This document shows, in pieces, positions 1 through 7,392 of a stretch of DNA of 35,872 nt (positions within the stretch are counted from its first letter, which is position 1; every line of letters starts with the position of its first letter). The notes beneath the pieces were generated by a model, which saw nothing but the letters and a program-made list of their open reading frames with translations, made no database searches and had not been told where the DNA came from. Source of the DNA: an uncultured Lachnospiraceae bacterium. Lineage in GTDB: Bacteria > Bacillota > Clostridia > Lachnospirales > Lachnospiraceae. The stretch covers positions 1-35,872 of the forward strand of contig CADBFE010000023.1 of NCBI GenBank assembly GCA_902793845.1. Direction: 5' to 3'. Both the position numbers and the translations under genes were made by a program.

Positions 1-1170
1 CCTGCCGACATACCACTCACGAAACTCATTCATGTACTTATCGTCAATGACTGTCAGTTCATCGCTCCTGACTGACTTCTCTTTATCCGTCAGCTGATCA
101 GGCATTTTATCGGCCACAGTTCCCTTACGCCTCGAGTACTTAAATATATGAATCTTTGAAAATCTGATCCTCTCTGCAAACCCTTTACACTCAGCAAAAT
201 CTTCCTCTGTCTCTCCGGGGAATCCGACTATGATATCTGTCGTAATGGCTGGATGCTCAAAATATTTTCTGATTATCTCTACTCCCCCGGCATACTGATC
301 TGAATTATAATGCCTGTTCATACGCTCAAGAGTCCTGTCACATCCGCTCTGGAGCGAGAGATGGAAATGACCGCAAACTTTTTCCATATCGGACAGCCTC
401 TTGATAAAGTCGTCCGTCACTATCCGGGGTTCAAGAGAACCCAGCCTGATACGGTATACGCCCTCGATATTATTTATCCTATCAAGGAGATCAAGGAGTG
501 CATCAGGGTTAAACTGATCAGCCTTTGATCTTTCATATATGAAATCTGCTCCGTATGAGCTGATATGGATTCCGTTTATTACAAACTCCCTGTAACCCCG
601 GATAACGAGTCCCTTTATCTCATCAATAATATCCTCAGGCTTTCTGCTCCTTGCCCTGCCCCTGGCATACGGGATGATACAGTAGCTGCAAAACTGATTA
701 CAGCCATCCTGGATCTTGATAAATGCCCGGCTGTGCTCTGCCGATTCACTGATATGGAGAGTCTCATACAGAGTATCCTTATCATCTGCCTTTACCACAT
801 CGCAGTTTTTATCAGTACGATCGGCAAGATACTCCTCGAGTATGCTCACTATCTTTCCTTTACGGTTATTGCCGATGCAGAGGTTTATACCTTCTGTCTT
901 TAGCTTTTCCTCATCACATGTATCAACATAGCATCCGACAGCTACTATGACAGCATCAGGATTTTTATGTCTGGCGCGGCTCAGCATTTGGCGGCTCTTT
1001 CTATCAGCAATATTAGTGACACTGCATGTATTTACGATATAGATATCCGCCATATCATCAAAAGAAACCATTTCGTATCCCTTATTTACAAGGAGTTCCG
1101 TCATGGCATCCAGTTCATATGAATTTACTTTACATCCCAGATTGTGAAATGCTACTTTTTTGTTGTTCAT
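1..1170 (-). CDS. mtaB: MtaB-type tRNA (t6A37) methylthiotransferase, 3' end outside window
   Basis: Radical SAM methylthiotransferase expected to convert t6A37 to ms2t6A37 in ANN-decoding tRNAs. The 390 codons inside the window are open to the left edge, so the C-terminal TRAM region is missing. The N-terminal UPF0004 domain shows its three cluster cysteines (C13 in LGCKVNSYE, C49 in NTCSVTN, C80 in VGCY). The radical SAM triad is C157, C161 and C164 in CNQFCSYC, followed by IIPYARG. The LGCKVN and ARGRARSRKPE signatures fit MtaB/YqeV better than MiaB. The start ATG at 1170 has AAGGA about 8 nt upstream. It diverges from the HPr-like gene across a 78-bp promoter region. Family call is secure; the choice of MtaB over other MiaB-like enzymes is from motif recollection. 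Confidence 0.93.
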   Translation of the reverse strand, partial: MNNKKVAFHNLGCKVNSYELDAMTELLVNKGYEMVSFDDMADIYIVNTCSVTNIADRKSRQMLSRARHKNPDAVIVAVGCYVDTCDEEKLKTEGINLCIGNNRKGKIVSILEEYLADRTDKNCDVVKADDKDTLYETLHISESAEHSRAFIKIQDGCNQFCSYCIIPYARGRARSRKPEDIIDEIKGLVIRGYREFVINGIHISSYGADFIYERSKADQFNPDALLDLLDRINNIEGVYRIRLGSLEPRIVTDDFIKRLSDMEKVCGHFHLSLQSGCDRTLERMNRHYNSDQYAGGVEIIRKYFEHPAITTDIIVGFPGETEEDFAECKGFAERIRFSKIHIFKYSRRKGTVADKMPDQLTDKEKSVRSDELTVIDDKYMNEFREWYVGR

Positions 1171-1184
1171 TTTTTGTTCCTTTA

Positions 1185-1213
1185 TTGACTAAAACCTTTC
1201 ATTGCACTAATAT
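1185..1213 (+). promoter_or_regulatory. Promoter of the HPr-like gene, overlapping a divergent promoter
   Basis: On the plus strand TTGACT (1185-1190) is separated by 17 nt from TAATAT (1208-1213), a good sigma-A-like pair. On the minus strand TATAAT (plus-strand ATTATA at 1212-1217) could be the -10 for mtaB. The two -10 elements overlap, so the two genes may compete for polymerase. The HPr-like gene has a strong GGAGG at 1235-1239, 9 nt before its ATG. Confidence 0.6.
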
Positions 1214-1248
1214 TATAAGCAAGGTTACACTTACGGAGGTATAAAAGA

Positions 1249-1527
1249 ATGCAGACAGTCAGTATTTCATTAAATTCAATCGATAAGGTTAAATCATTTG
1301 TAAACGAGATCTCAAAATATGATTTCGATTTCGATCTCATCTCAGGAAGATATGTCATCGACGCAAAGTCAATCATGGGTATCTTCTCACTTGATCTCTC
1401 AAAGCCCATTCAGCTCAACATCCACGATGAGGAAGGTACATCAAATGTAATGGATGTCCTCGCTCCCTACATCGTAGATCCTCGCTCCCTACATCGTAGA
1501 ATAAAGATCACAATTAACCTGATTTGA
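1249..1527 (+). CDS. HPr/Crh-like protein without the phospho-histidine, C-terminus altered
   Basis: Small HPr-fold protein of 92 residues. The regulatory serine segment is clear (AKSIMGIFSL, Ser41 equivalent to HPr Ser46), but the region that should carry the PTS histidine reads NSIDKVKSF, with no His. It is therefore unlikely to carry phosphate in PTS transport. As in Crh, it might act through a serine-phosphorylated form on catabolite control; that role is inference. The C-terminus is abnormal: a perfect 22-bp tandem duplication (1457-1500) shifts the frame after residue 76 and adds a basic tail ending KITINLI. Without it the protein would end LAPYIVE at a TAA at 1502-1504, giving 77 residues, the normal size. 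It is the only plus-strand gene in the window and has its own promoter and terminator. Confidence 0.85.
   Translation: MQTVSISLNSIDKVKSFVNEISKYDFDFDLISGRYVIDAKSIMGIFSLDLSKPIQLNIHDEEGTSNVMDVLAPYIVDPRSLHRRIKITINLI
1457..1500. repeat. Perfect 22-bp tandem duplication at the end of the HPr-like gene
   Basis: Positions 1457-1478 and 1479-1500 are identical 22-mers that begin TCCTCGCTCC and end CATCGTAGA. The unit length is not a multiple of three, so the second copy shifts the reading frame of the HPr-like gene. Deleting one copy restores GTA-GAA-TAA directly. This looks like a recent slippage event or an assembly error. Confidence 0.95.
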
Positions 1528-1546
1528 AACATTATACTTTAAACAC

Positions 1547-1574
1547 AAAGAGTTCCGAGATTTCGGAACTCTTT
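1547..1574 (+). terminator. Intrinsic terminator, probably bidirectional
   Basis: A perfect 12-bp stem (1547-1558 with 1563-1574) closes a 4-nt GATT loop and is followed by a T-rich tract (TTTTATTTAT). On the plus strand it ends the HPr-like gene. On the minus strand the same stem lies about 45 nt beyond the thiI stop and can also end that operon, although its T-tract in that direction is shorter. Confidence 0.9.
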
Positions 1575-1617
1575 TATTTATATGCCCGGTCCAAAGACTC
1601 CGTTTGATATATAAGTA

Positions 1618-2799
1618 CTACTTCTTGATCTCTATTATCTCCCTGGTCTCAAGAGCCCTTGCCACCATCTCATCGATATGCTCTGAGAGATTTTTCTCAT
1701 GACGGCGGATCACATTTACATTAGGCTTGGTGACGGGATGCTCCGCAACCCAGATGGTACAGCAGTCCTCATACGGCAGTATGGATGTCTCATATGCACC
1801 AATCTTTTCTGATATGTCTACGATATCCTGCTTGTCAAATGCGATGAGTGGTCTGTATACAGGTATCTCGCATACATCGTTGGTGCAGAGGAGTGACTGC
1901 ATGGTCTGGGATGCCACCTGGCCGATCGACTCACCTGTTACGAGTCCGAGGCAGCCATTCTCAACTGCTATGGCCTGGGCTATCCTCATCATGTAGCGAC
2001 GCATGATTATGGTGAGTTCGTCCTTGGGACATGCATCATATATATATTTCTGGATCTCTGTAAAGTTGATGACATGAAGCTTTATGTCACCGCAGTATGC
2101 GGAGATGATCGTGGCGAGATCTGCTACTTTCTGCTTTGCTCTCTCGCTTGTATACGGAGGAGCGTGGAAATAGACAGCCTCTATTACGACACCTCTTTTT
2201 GCAACCATATATCCTGCTACAGGTGAATCGATACCGCCGGATAATAGTAGCATCGCTTTTCCACCTGTACCGATGGGCATACCGGCTGCGCCTTTTATCT
2301 CTTTTGAGTAAAGGTATATCTTTTCCCTGATCTCAACATTTATAAACACATCGGGCTTATGTACATCGACCTTCATCTCCGGATATGCGTCAAGGAGTGC
2401 CTCTCCGATCTTTGCACATATCTCCATGGACTCAAGGGGATAGTTTTTTCTGGCACGTCTTGCGAGGACCTTAAATGTAAAGTTTTTATCGGGATACTCC
2501 TCGCCGACATATTCGACTACTCTCTTTTTAAGGACTTCAAATCCTTCATCGTCAAGGACGATGGTGGGACAGAATGCGGTGATGCCAAATACTTTCTTAA
2601 GAGCATCTACGGTCTCGTCATAGTCATACTCACCGTCACACTCCACATGGATACGGCCCTGGGTTTTGTACACATTAAAAGAACCGTCTGCATGTTTAAG
2701 AGCTCTCTGGGTCTGTCTCACCAGAGCATCCTCAAACATAAAACGATTCTTCCCCTTCATTGCTATCTCGGCGTATTTAATTAAAAATGCCTGAAACAC
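1618..2799 (-). CDS. thiI: tRNA 4-thiouridine synthetase ThiI (no rhodanese domain)
   Basis: Sulfurtransferase that adenylates U8 of tRNA and inserts sulfur (s4U8); it can also feed thiazole synthesis. The 393 residues contain an N-terminal ferredoxin-like region plus THUMP domain (about 1-165) and a PP-loop ATP pyrophosphatase domain with SGGIDSP at 187-193. The Cys pair in YEDCCTIWVAEHP is typical. No C-terminal rhodanese domain is present, as in many Firmicutes that use a dedicated NifS partner; the desulfurase at 5715-6905 is a natural sulfur donor. The start is a GTG, and its GAGG ribosome binding site overlaps the last codons of the response regulator upstream, only 6 nt away, so translation is probably coupled. 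It is the last gene of the group before the terminator at 1547-1574. Confidence 0.96.
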   Translation of the reverse strand: MFQAFLIKYAEIAMKGKNRFMFEDALVRQTQRALKHADGSFNVYKTQGRIHVECDGEYDYDETVDALKKVFGITAFCPTIVLDDEGFEVLKKRVVEYVGEEYPDKNFTFKVLARRARKNYPLESMEICAKIGEALLDAYPEMKVDVHKPDVFINVEIREKIYLYSKEIKGAAGMPIGTGGKAMLLLSGGIDSPVAGYMVAKRGVVIEAVYFHAPPYTSERAKQKVADLATIISAYCGDIKLHVINFTEIQKYIYDACPKDELTIIMRRYMMRIAQAIAVENGCLGLVTGESIGQVASQTMQSLLCTNDVCEIPVYRPLIAFDKQDIVDISEKIGAYETSILPYEDCCTIWVAEHPVTKPNVNVIRRHEKNLSEHIDEMVARALETREIIEIKK

Positions 2800-2805
2800 C
2801 TGATT

Positions 2806-3540
2806 TTATTCCTCACTTTTTAGTTTTTGTTTATCCCGGTATTCCTTGATCTTGTTTCTGGTCTCAAGGAACATCTGCTGGCTGACCAGGATCTTCTCAC
2901 CGTTTACGAGGGTGATCTCATATCTCTCGATGGATTTAACCTTGGCAAGGTTGACCACGTACGCGCGATGGCATCTGTAGAACTGATCCTCAGGGAGGAG
3001 CTTCTCCATATCGGATATCTTTTCATGAGTGGTCAGCATGTTGTCACCTGTGGATATATTTACATCCCTTGTGGCACTCTCCACGTAGAATATATCCGAA
3101 TACTGAAGAGTCACATCTCGCAAATCTACCATGATATGAATGCATCCTGTATTTTCGTGATGCTTCACTGACAATAAAACTGCTTCCCTCAGTTTCTCGA
3201 TATCTATTGGCTTTTTTAGATAGCGAAGTGCCTGAACCGCATAGCCGTCCAGGGCATATTCTGCGGTAGAAGAGATAAATATGATGTCAAGCTGATCGCC
3301 AAGGAGTCTTATCTGCCTTGCCGCATCGATACCGTTCATCTCATTTGTCAGAATATCGCACAGGAGCAGGTCAAAACCTTTCTCATTTCTGCGCTCCTCC
3401 ATGACATTTAACAGCTCGTTCATACTGGTAAATGTCTCTATGGCGAACTCTGTCCTGTTATCTGTCAAGATCTTTTCGGTCAGACCTTTATTAAGTACGA
3501 GCGAAGTCTGCTCATCATCACAAATTGCAACCCTAAACAT
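2806..3540 (-). CDS. LytTR-family response regulator
   Basis: DNA-binding response regulator of the AlgR/AgrA/LytR type, 244 residues. The receiver domain (about 1-125) has the acidic pair D8-D9, phosphoacceptor D62 in LLLCDIL and K110 in YLKKP. The LytTR DNA-binding domain covers about 135-237, with the typical YRCHRAYVVNL segment. It follows the hybrid kinase by 56 nt and precedes thiI by 6 nt. The kinase-regulator gap is AT-rich and has TATAAT-like hexamers on this strand, so it may hold a secondary promoter. LytTR regulators usually pair with HPK10 kinases. Here the neighbour is a HisKA hybrid ending in HPt, so a His-Asp-His-Asp relay to this regulator is a reasonable inference. Confidence 0.93.
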   Translation of the reverse strand: MFRVAICDDEQTSLVLNKGLTEKILTDNRTEFAIETFTSMNELLNVMEERRNEKGFDLLLCDILTNEMNGIDAARQIRLLGDQLDIIFISSTAEYALDGYAVQALRYLKKPIDIEKLREAVLLSVKHHENTGCIHIMVDLRDVTLQYSDIFYVESATRDVNISTGDNMLTTHEKISDMEKLLPEDQFYRCHRAYVVNLAKVKSIERYEITLVNGEKILVSQQMFLETRNKIKEYRDKQKLKSEE

Positions 3541-3596
3541 AATTAACCCCGTATTTTTTATTTTTTACCTTAACATTATAATTATATCAAATAATG

Positions 3597-5714
3597 CTAT
3601 ATATTGCCAAAGAAAACTTGCTTTAACAGTTTCAGCATGGCTCTGTACTCATCGACGAAATCCTGATGATTGTCCCAGATATAATTGATATCTCCCCGTT
3701 TTGCCGCTCTCTCAAGGGCATACGCCTTTTCGGCCAGATCCGTTGCGGCTATATTGTTGCTGGCTCCCTTGATGGAATGGGCCGTGATGCCATAGTTTTC
3801 AAGGTCCTCCTTCTCAAAGAAATCATCGAGGATATTGGCGAGATTTGAGTTTGCATACGTCTGGAGGAGCTCGATAAACATACTCTTGCTGCCGGCACAG
3901 TTTCTGATGCCGCCCCTGATATCGATACCCTCAAGGCATCCCAGTTTCTCATCAATAGTCATGTTGTCAAAGTCAGCAGATTTACGCTCTATCTCCGCCA
4001 TCTCCGTATCTACCGGGAACTGCTTTTTCTCAGGGATCCACTTTTTAAGTATTTCCGCCAGCTGCTCTATCCTGATGGGCTTTGACAGGTAATCGTTCAT
4101 ACCGGCTTCTAAGAAAGTCTTTTCAATACCCTTTATCGCATTAGCCGTGAGGGCTACGATGGGCACGTTTTTGGCATAATCGCCGCCAAGCTCCCTGATA
4201 TGCTTGGTCGCCTCCACACCGTCCATGAAAGGCATCATGTGGTCCATAAATATCAGATCATATGACACAAGATTTTTATCGACTTTATTGATTGCTTCCT
4301 CACCGCTCTCGCAGAGGTTTGCCTCAAATCCAAACAGTTTCATGAGCTCTCTTGCCACGATACGGTTTACTTTATTATCATCGACTATGAGTACTCTGGC
4401 CTTTGGTGCAATAAACGGTACCTCAAATGATGATTCATTTGAACTCTTATAGATCTCATCATTATCAGGTGCAAATCTTGAAGGCGTATCGTCATAAACC
4501 TTTTGCTGGATATGTACCGTAAAGCAGCTGCCTTCCCTTAACTTTGACGTAACGGATATATCGCCGTGCATGAGTGTTGCCAGATTTTTACAGATGGCCA
4601 GGCCAAGTCCGGTACCTTCAACGTTTCTGTTTTTCTTTGTATCAAGCTGGCCAAACGCGGTAAAGAGCTTATCAAGGTCCTCCTTGGAAATACCGATTCC
4701 GGTATCCTTTACCTTTATACTCATGAGTCCTGATTTATCATTGTACGGTTCCCAGTCTATCTCAAGGGTTATGAGACCGCGGTTTGTAAATTTAACAGCA
4801 TTATTTAAGAGGTTGATCAGGATCTGCCTTACACGAATCTCGTCTCCGATCAGTTCCTTGGGAACCTCCTGGTCGACTTTGATGTCAAACATTACATTCT
4901 TTTCACGGAGTCTGAATCTGATGATGGAGATGACATCGGAGAGCATATTGTTAAAGTCGTAAGGGTGCTCATCGATACGCATCTTACCTGAATCAACTTT
5001 TGAAAAGTCCAGGATCTCGTTTATGATGGAGAGCAGGTTCTCGGAAGAATTTTTGATGGTCGCGATATATTCCTTTTCAATGCGGCCAAACTCCCTCTCC
5101 TCAAGGAGCTCTGCCATACCGTAGATAGCGTTCATGGGAGTACGGATCTCATGGGACATATTTGCGAGGAAGTTACTCTTGGCCTCGAGAGCTTCATTTG
5201 CCTCCTCGTTTTTCTCCTCCATCTCTATACGGTACTGCTCGACACCGATGATGATAAAGAGCAGTGCCACCGCAGAGAATGCATACATCATCATATATAC
5301 GATAAACAGTGAAAACTCCATATTGCTGCCAAGGACCTTGGCCTGGGCAATGATGACAAATACCAGAGTGACAATGGTGACTAACAGATATTCAAGAAGC
5401 ATCCTGGGCTTTACAAACAGTGAGATCGATACAGCCATTGCCAGAAACATAAATGGCAGTATGGCCTGATTACCGATGACAAAGCTCATAAAGAGGAATG
5501 TAAATACAGATGAAATATAAAGGCACCTGATGATTGCGTTTTCACTCTCGACCTTTACGGCGATGAGCATCATGAAAAGTGCCGGCAGAAAACCAAGGGA
5601 CACAAGGCCGGCCAGGCTGGTCCCAAATGTGGAAATTGCGTAAATGGTCTGGAGCAAAACTGCGCAGACAAATTCGATTATGAAGATTTTAATGTTGGTC
5701 TTAAAAGGTAGCAT
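3597..5714 (-). CDS. Membrane hybrid sensor histidine kinase with REC and HPt domains
   Basis: Hybrid kinase of 705 residues. About six hydrophobic segments lie between residues 9 and 158 and leave almost no extracellular loop, so the sensor may read a membrane or intramembrane signal. HisKA follows with H188 in FLANMSHEIRTP. HATPase_c has an N box (NLLNNAVKF), a G1 box (KDTGIGIS) and a G2 box (GTGLGLA, about 367-373). The receiver domain has D491 in FMDHMMPFMDG and K546 in YLSKPI. The C-terminal HPt domain has H646 in AHSIKGAS. All phosphorelay residues are intact. Its ATG follows the TAA of the cysteine desulfurase with no intervening base, implying translational coupling. The signal is unknown. 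Confidence 0.95.
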   Translation of the reverse strand: MLPFKTNIKIFIIEFVCAVLLQTIYAISTFGTSLAGLVSLGFLPALFMMLIAVKVESENAIIRCLYISSVFTFLFMSFVIGNQAILPFMFLAMAVSISLFVKPRMLLEYLLVTIVTLVFVIIAQAKVLGSNMEFSLFIVYMMMYAFSAVALLFIIIGVEQYRIEMEEKNEEANEALEAKSNFLANMSHEIRTPMNAIYGMAELLEEREFGRIEKEYIATIKNSSENLLSIINEILDFSKVDSGKMRIDEHPYDFNNMLSDVISIIRFRLREKNVMFDIKVDQEVPKELIGDEIRVRQILINLLNNAVKFTNRGLITLEIDWEPYNDKSGLMSIKVKDTGIGISKEDLDKLFTAFGQLDTKKNRNVEGTGLGLAICKNLATLMHGDISVTSKLREGSCFTVHIQQKVYDDTPSRFAPDNDEIYKSSNESSFEVPFIAPKARVLIVDDNKVNRIVARELMKLFGFEANLCESGEEAINKVDKNLVSYDLIFMDHMMPFMDGVEATKHIRELGGDYAKNVPIVALTANAIKGIEKTFLEAGMNDYLSKPIRIEQLAEILKKWIPEKKQFPVDTEMAEIERKSADFDNMTIDEKLGCLEGIDIRGGIRNCAGSKSMFIELLQTYANSNLANILDDFFEKEDLENYGITAHSIKGASNNIAATDLAEKAYALERAAKRGDINYIWDNHQDFVDEYRAMLKLLKQVFFGNI

Positions 5715-6905
5715 TTATCTTCTCGTATATTTCCTGAGATCAGGTATGATCTCTTTAATCTCTCTTACAAAGGTCTCCACTTCCTCCATGGTAGTGAATA
5801 CTGACATACTGATCCTGATAGTTGACTCATCATATTCCTTAGGAAGCTTTATGGCAGAGAGTGTATCCGACACACCTGCCTTGCTCTTATTTGATGCGCA
5901 TGCACTTCCTGATGAGATATATATACCTCTTGATGCCAGCTCATTTAAGAGGACTTCCGCCCTTATACTCTTTACGGAAAAGCTGACTATATGGGGACAT
6001 GTATTTAATACTGCCTCGTGGAGAGAATCTTTACCTAAATTTATTCCGTTGATTCTCGTATCTTCTATATCCTTAAGATTTGAGATGAGGTATTCCTTCA
6101 TATCATAGAGTCTCTGTCTCTCGGTATCAAGATTATCATATATCTCTTCCGATGCAAGGGCGAGGCCTGCGATAGCCGGGACATTCTCAGTCCCTGAGCG
6201 CATACCTTTTTGCTGGCCGCCTCCCAGCATATACGGGAGGATGCGGACGCCTTCCCTTACATAAAGAAATCCTATACCCTTAGGGCCGTGAATCTTATGA
6301 CCGCTGACGCTCATCATATCTATATTCATTTTCCTTGGGATAATCCTGTATTTACCAAAGCCCTGGACAGCATCTACATGAAAGAGGATATCTTTGTTGT
6401 ATGCTTTAACGATTTTTCCGATATCTTCTACCGGCTGGACACTGCCTATCTCATTATTTGTATGCATTACAGATACAACCAAGGTCTCTGGCCTGAGTGC
6501 ATCCTTAAGAGCCTGCGTATTTACTATACCATATTCATCTACCGGGAGATATGTGATATCAAAGCCCTGTTTCTCCAGGTATTTTGTGGTTTCAAGGATA
6601 GCGGGGTGTTCGATGGATGTGGTGATGATATGATTTCCCCTTCTCCTGCCTGCCATGGCTGCGCCGATCAGTGCTGTATTATCGCTCTCGGTACCGCCGG
6701 AGGTAAACAATATCTCATCGGGTTTTGCTTTCAGGATACCGGCGATGATGTCCTTTGATTTTTTTACATGATCCTCAGCGTCCATGCCCTTATTATGACG
6801 GCTTGACGGGTTGCCGTAGTCCTCGAGGGCGATGCGGGACATGGTGTTTATCACATCGTCAAAGGGTTTGGTGGTGGCTGAGTTATCGAGGTATATTTCG
6901 TTCAT
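5715..6905 (-). CDS. Cysteine desulfurase (NifS/IscS-like, ThiI partner type)
   Basis: PLP enzyme that removes sulfur from cysteine, forming alanine and a persulfide. With start ATG at 6905 it has 396 residues and opens MNEIYLDNSATTKP. H100 (SIEHPAIL), the PLP lysine K204 (SGHKIHGPKG) and the persulfide cysteine C336 (SSGSACASNK) are in place. I preferred 6905 over an open frame reaching 6959 because AAGGA lies 8 nt upstream, family members start here, and the extra codons fall in a GC-rich hairpin element. It heads the group with the hybrid kinase, regulator and ThiI, and probably supplies sulfur to ThiI. A long structured leader lies directly upstream. IscS and NifS types cannot be separated by eye. 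Confidence 0.94.
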   Translation of the reverse strand: MNEIYLDNSATTKPFDDVINTMSRIALEDYGNPSSRHNKGMDAEDHVKKSKDIIAGILKAKPDEILFTSGGTESDNTALIGAAMAGRRRGNHIITTSIEHPAILETTKYLEKQGFDITYLPVDEYGIVNTQALKDALRPETLVVSVMHTNNEIGSVQPVEDIGKIVKAYNKDILFHVDAVQGFGKYRIIPRKMNIDMMSVSGHKIHGPKGIGFLYVREGVRILPYMLGGGQQKGMRSGTENVPAIAGLALASEEIYDNLDTERQRLYDMKEYLISNLKDIEDTRINGINLGKDSLHEAVLNTCPHIVSFSVKSIRAEVLLNELASRGIYISSGSACASNKSKAGVSDTLSAIKLPKEYDESTIRISMSVFTTMEEVETFVREIKEIIPDLRKYTRR

Positions 6906-6926
6906 ATTGTTTCCTTTATGTGTGTT

Positions 6927-6964
6927 CGCAGGCCGACCGGTATCGGCTGTCGCTGACACCTGCG
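6927..6964 (-). promoter_or_regulatory. Perfect three-way-junction hairpin just 5' of the desulfurase ribosome binding site
   Basis: The outer stem CGCAGG (6927-6932) pairs with CCTGCG (6959-6964). Inside it are two adjacent hairpins: CCGA/TCGG (6933-6936 with 6943-6946, 6-nt loop) and TGTC/GACA (6948-6951 with 6955-6958, 3-nt loop). Only one base is left unpaired at the junction. On the minus strand it ends about 9 nt before the AAGGA of the desulfurase, so it could affect translation. It is more GC-rich than the surroundings. No known riboswitch is recognised. Confidence 0.5.
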
Positions 6965-6970
6965 GGGTTG

Positions 6971-7138
6971 CGGATTCTAAGCAAATGTTTTGTAGTTTTT
7001 ATATAGCTGACGGAACCGGGGCAAATTCGGCATCCATGTCTCAGTTGCCCCTGATTTTTCCATCACGGAAAAATCTTCCTGTGGGCGAACATTTGCCAAG
7101 AACCGCTAACCCCTTGGTTAATGCGACATACAAATCCG
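6971..7138 (-). ncRNA. Candidate structured leader RNA or small RNA with nested stems
   Basis: Nested perfect inverted repeats define a compact fold. P1 is CGGATT/AATCCG (6971-6976 with 7133-7138). P2 is GCAAATGTT/AACATTTGC (6981-6989 with 7088-7096). P3 is GGGGCAA/TTGCCCC (7018-7024 with 7045-7051). P4 is GATTTTTCC/GGAAAAATC (7053-7061 with 7067-7075, 5-nt loop). P5 is a small hairpin TAACC/GGTTA (7107-7111 with 7116-7120). P3 and P4 are adjacent inside P2, giving a multibranched shape. The strand is inferred from its place in the leader of the minus-strand desulfurase; the fold is possible on either strand. It does not match T-box, SAM or other riboswitch consensus sequences that I can recall. 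A stand-alone small RNA or a dispersed intergenic repeat are alternatives. Confidence 0.5.
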
Positions 7139-7392
7139 AACTGCCTGTATAAACAATTATCAAGTATTAAGTATAGAATTATTAATCTGTCACAGGTTTA
7201 AAAAAATATATTGTCTAAAAAAAGAATTATGCGTGATAACACAAATCAAATTTTCACGAAATTTAATTCTTATCAGAATGCTATAAAAAACTAGCAAATT
7301 AAATATACTAAATTCATCTATCTTAATTCCGAATAAAGTATGCTAATTACTCTCAATAAACGTAAGATTGGAATATTCCCGTCTTTTCATAT
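7139..7392. other. AT-rich spacer between rsmE and the structured leader
   Basis: About 250 nt of very AT-rich sequence between the rsmE stop and the structured element. It holds several short A/T palindromes, for example ATTCT/AGAAT (7266-7270 with 7275-7279) and GGAATATTCC near 7370. No GC-rich terminator and no gene is visible. A minus-strand TATACA just before the structured element (plus-strand TGTATA near 7147) could be a -10, but no good -35 accompanies it. Confidence 0.4.

Noticed and set aside
310-903. Plus-strand open frames inside mtaB
   Set aside because: They are antisense shadows; the minus strand reads as a continuous radical SAM enzyme with all cluster cysteines.
6906-6959. 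Eighteen-codon N-terminal extension of the cysteine desulfurase
   Set aside because: It lies in the GC-rich junction hairpin, lacks a ribosome binding site, and a good AAGGA precedes the internal ATG at 6905 where the family normally starts.
6971-7138. T-box, SAM, cobalamin, c-di-GMP riboswitch, tmRNA, RNase P or 6S RNA
   Set aside because: None of the consensus segments I can recall for these classes is present, so only a generic structured RNA is claimed.
6832-7152. Plus-strand open frame of 106 codons covering the leader of the desulfurase
   Set aside because: It has no ribosome binding site, a composition unlike a protein, and is explained by the stem-forming sequence and the antisense of the desulfurase start.
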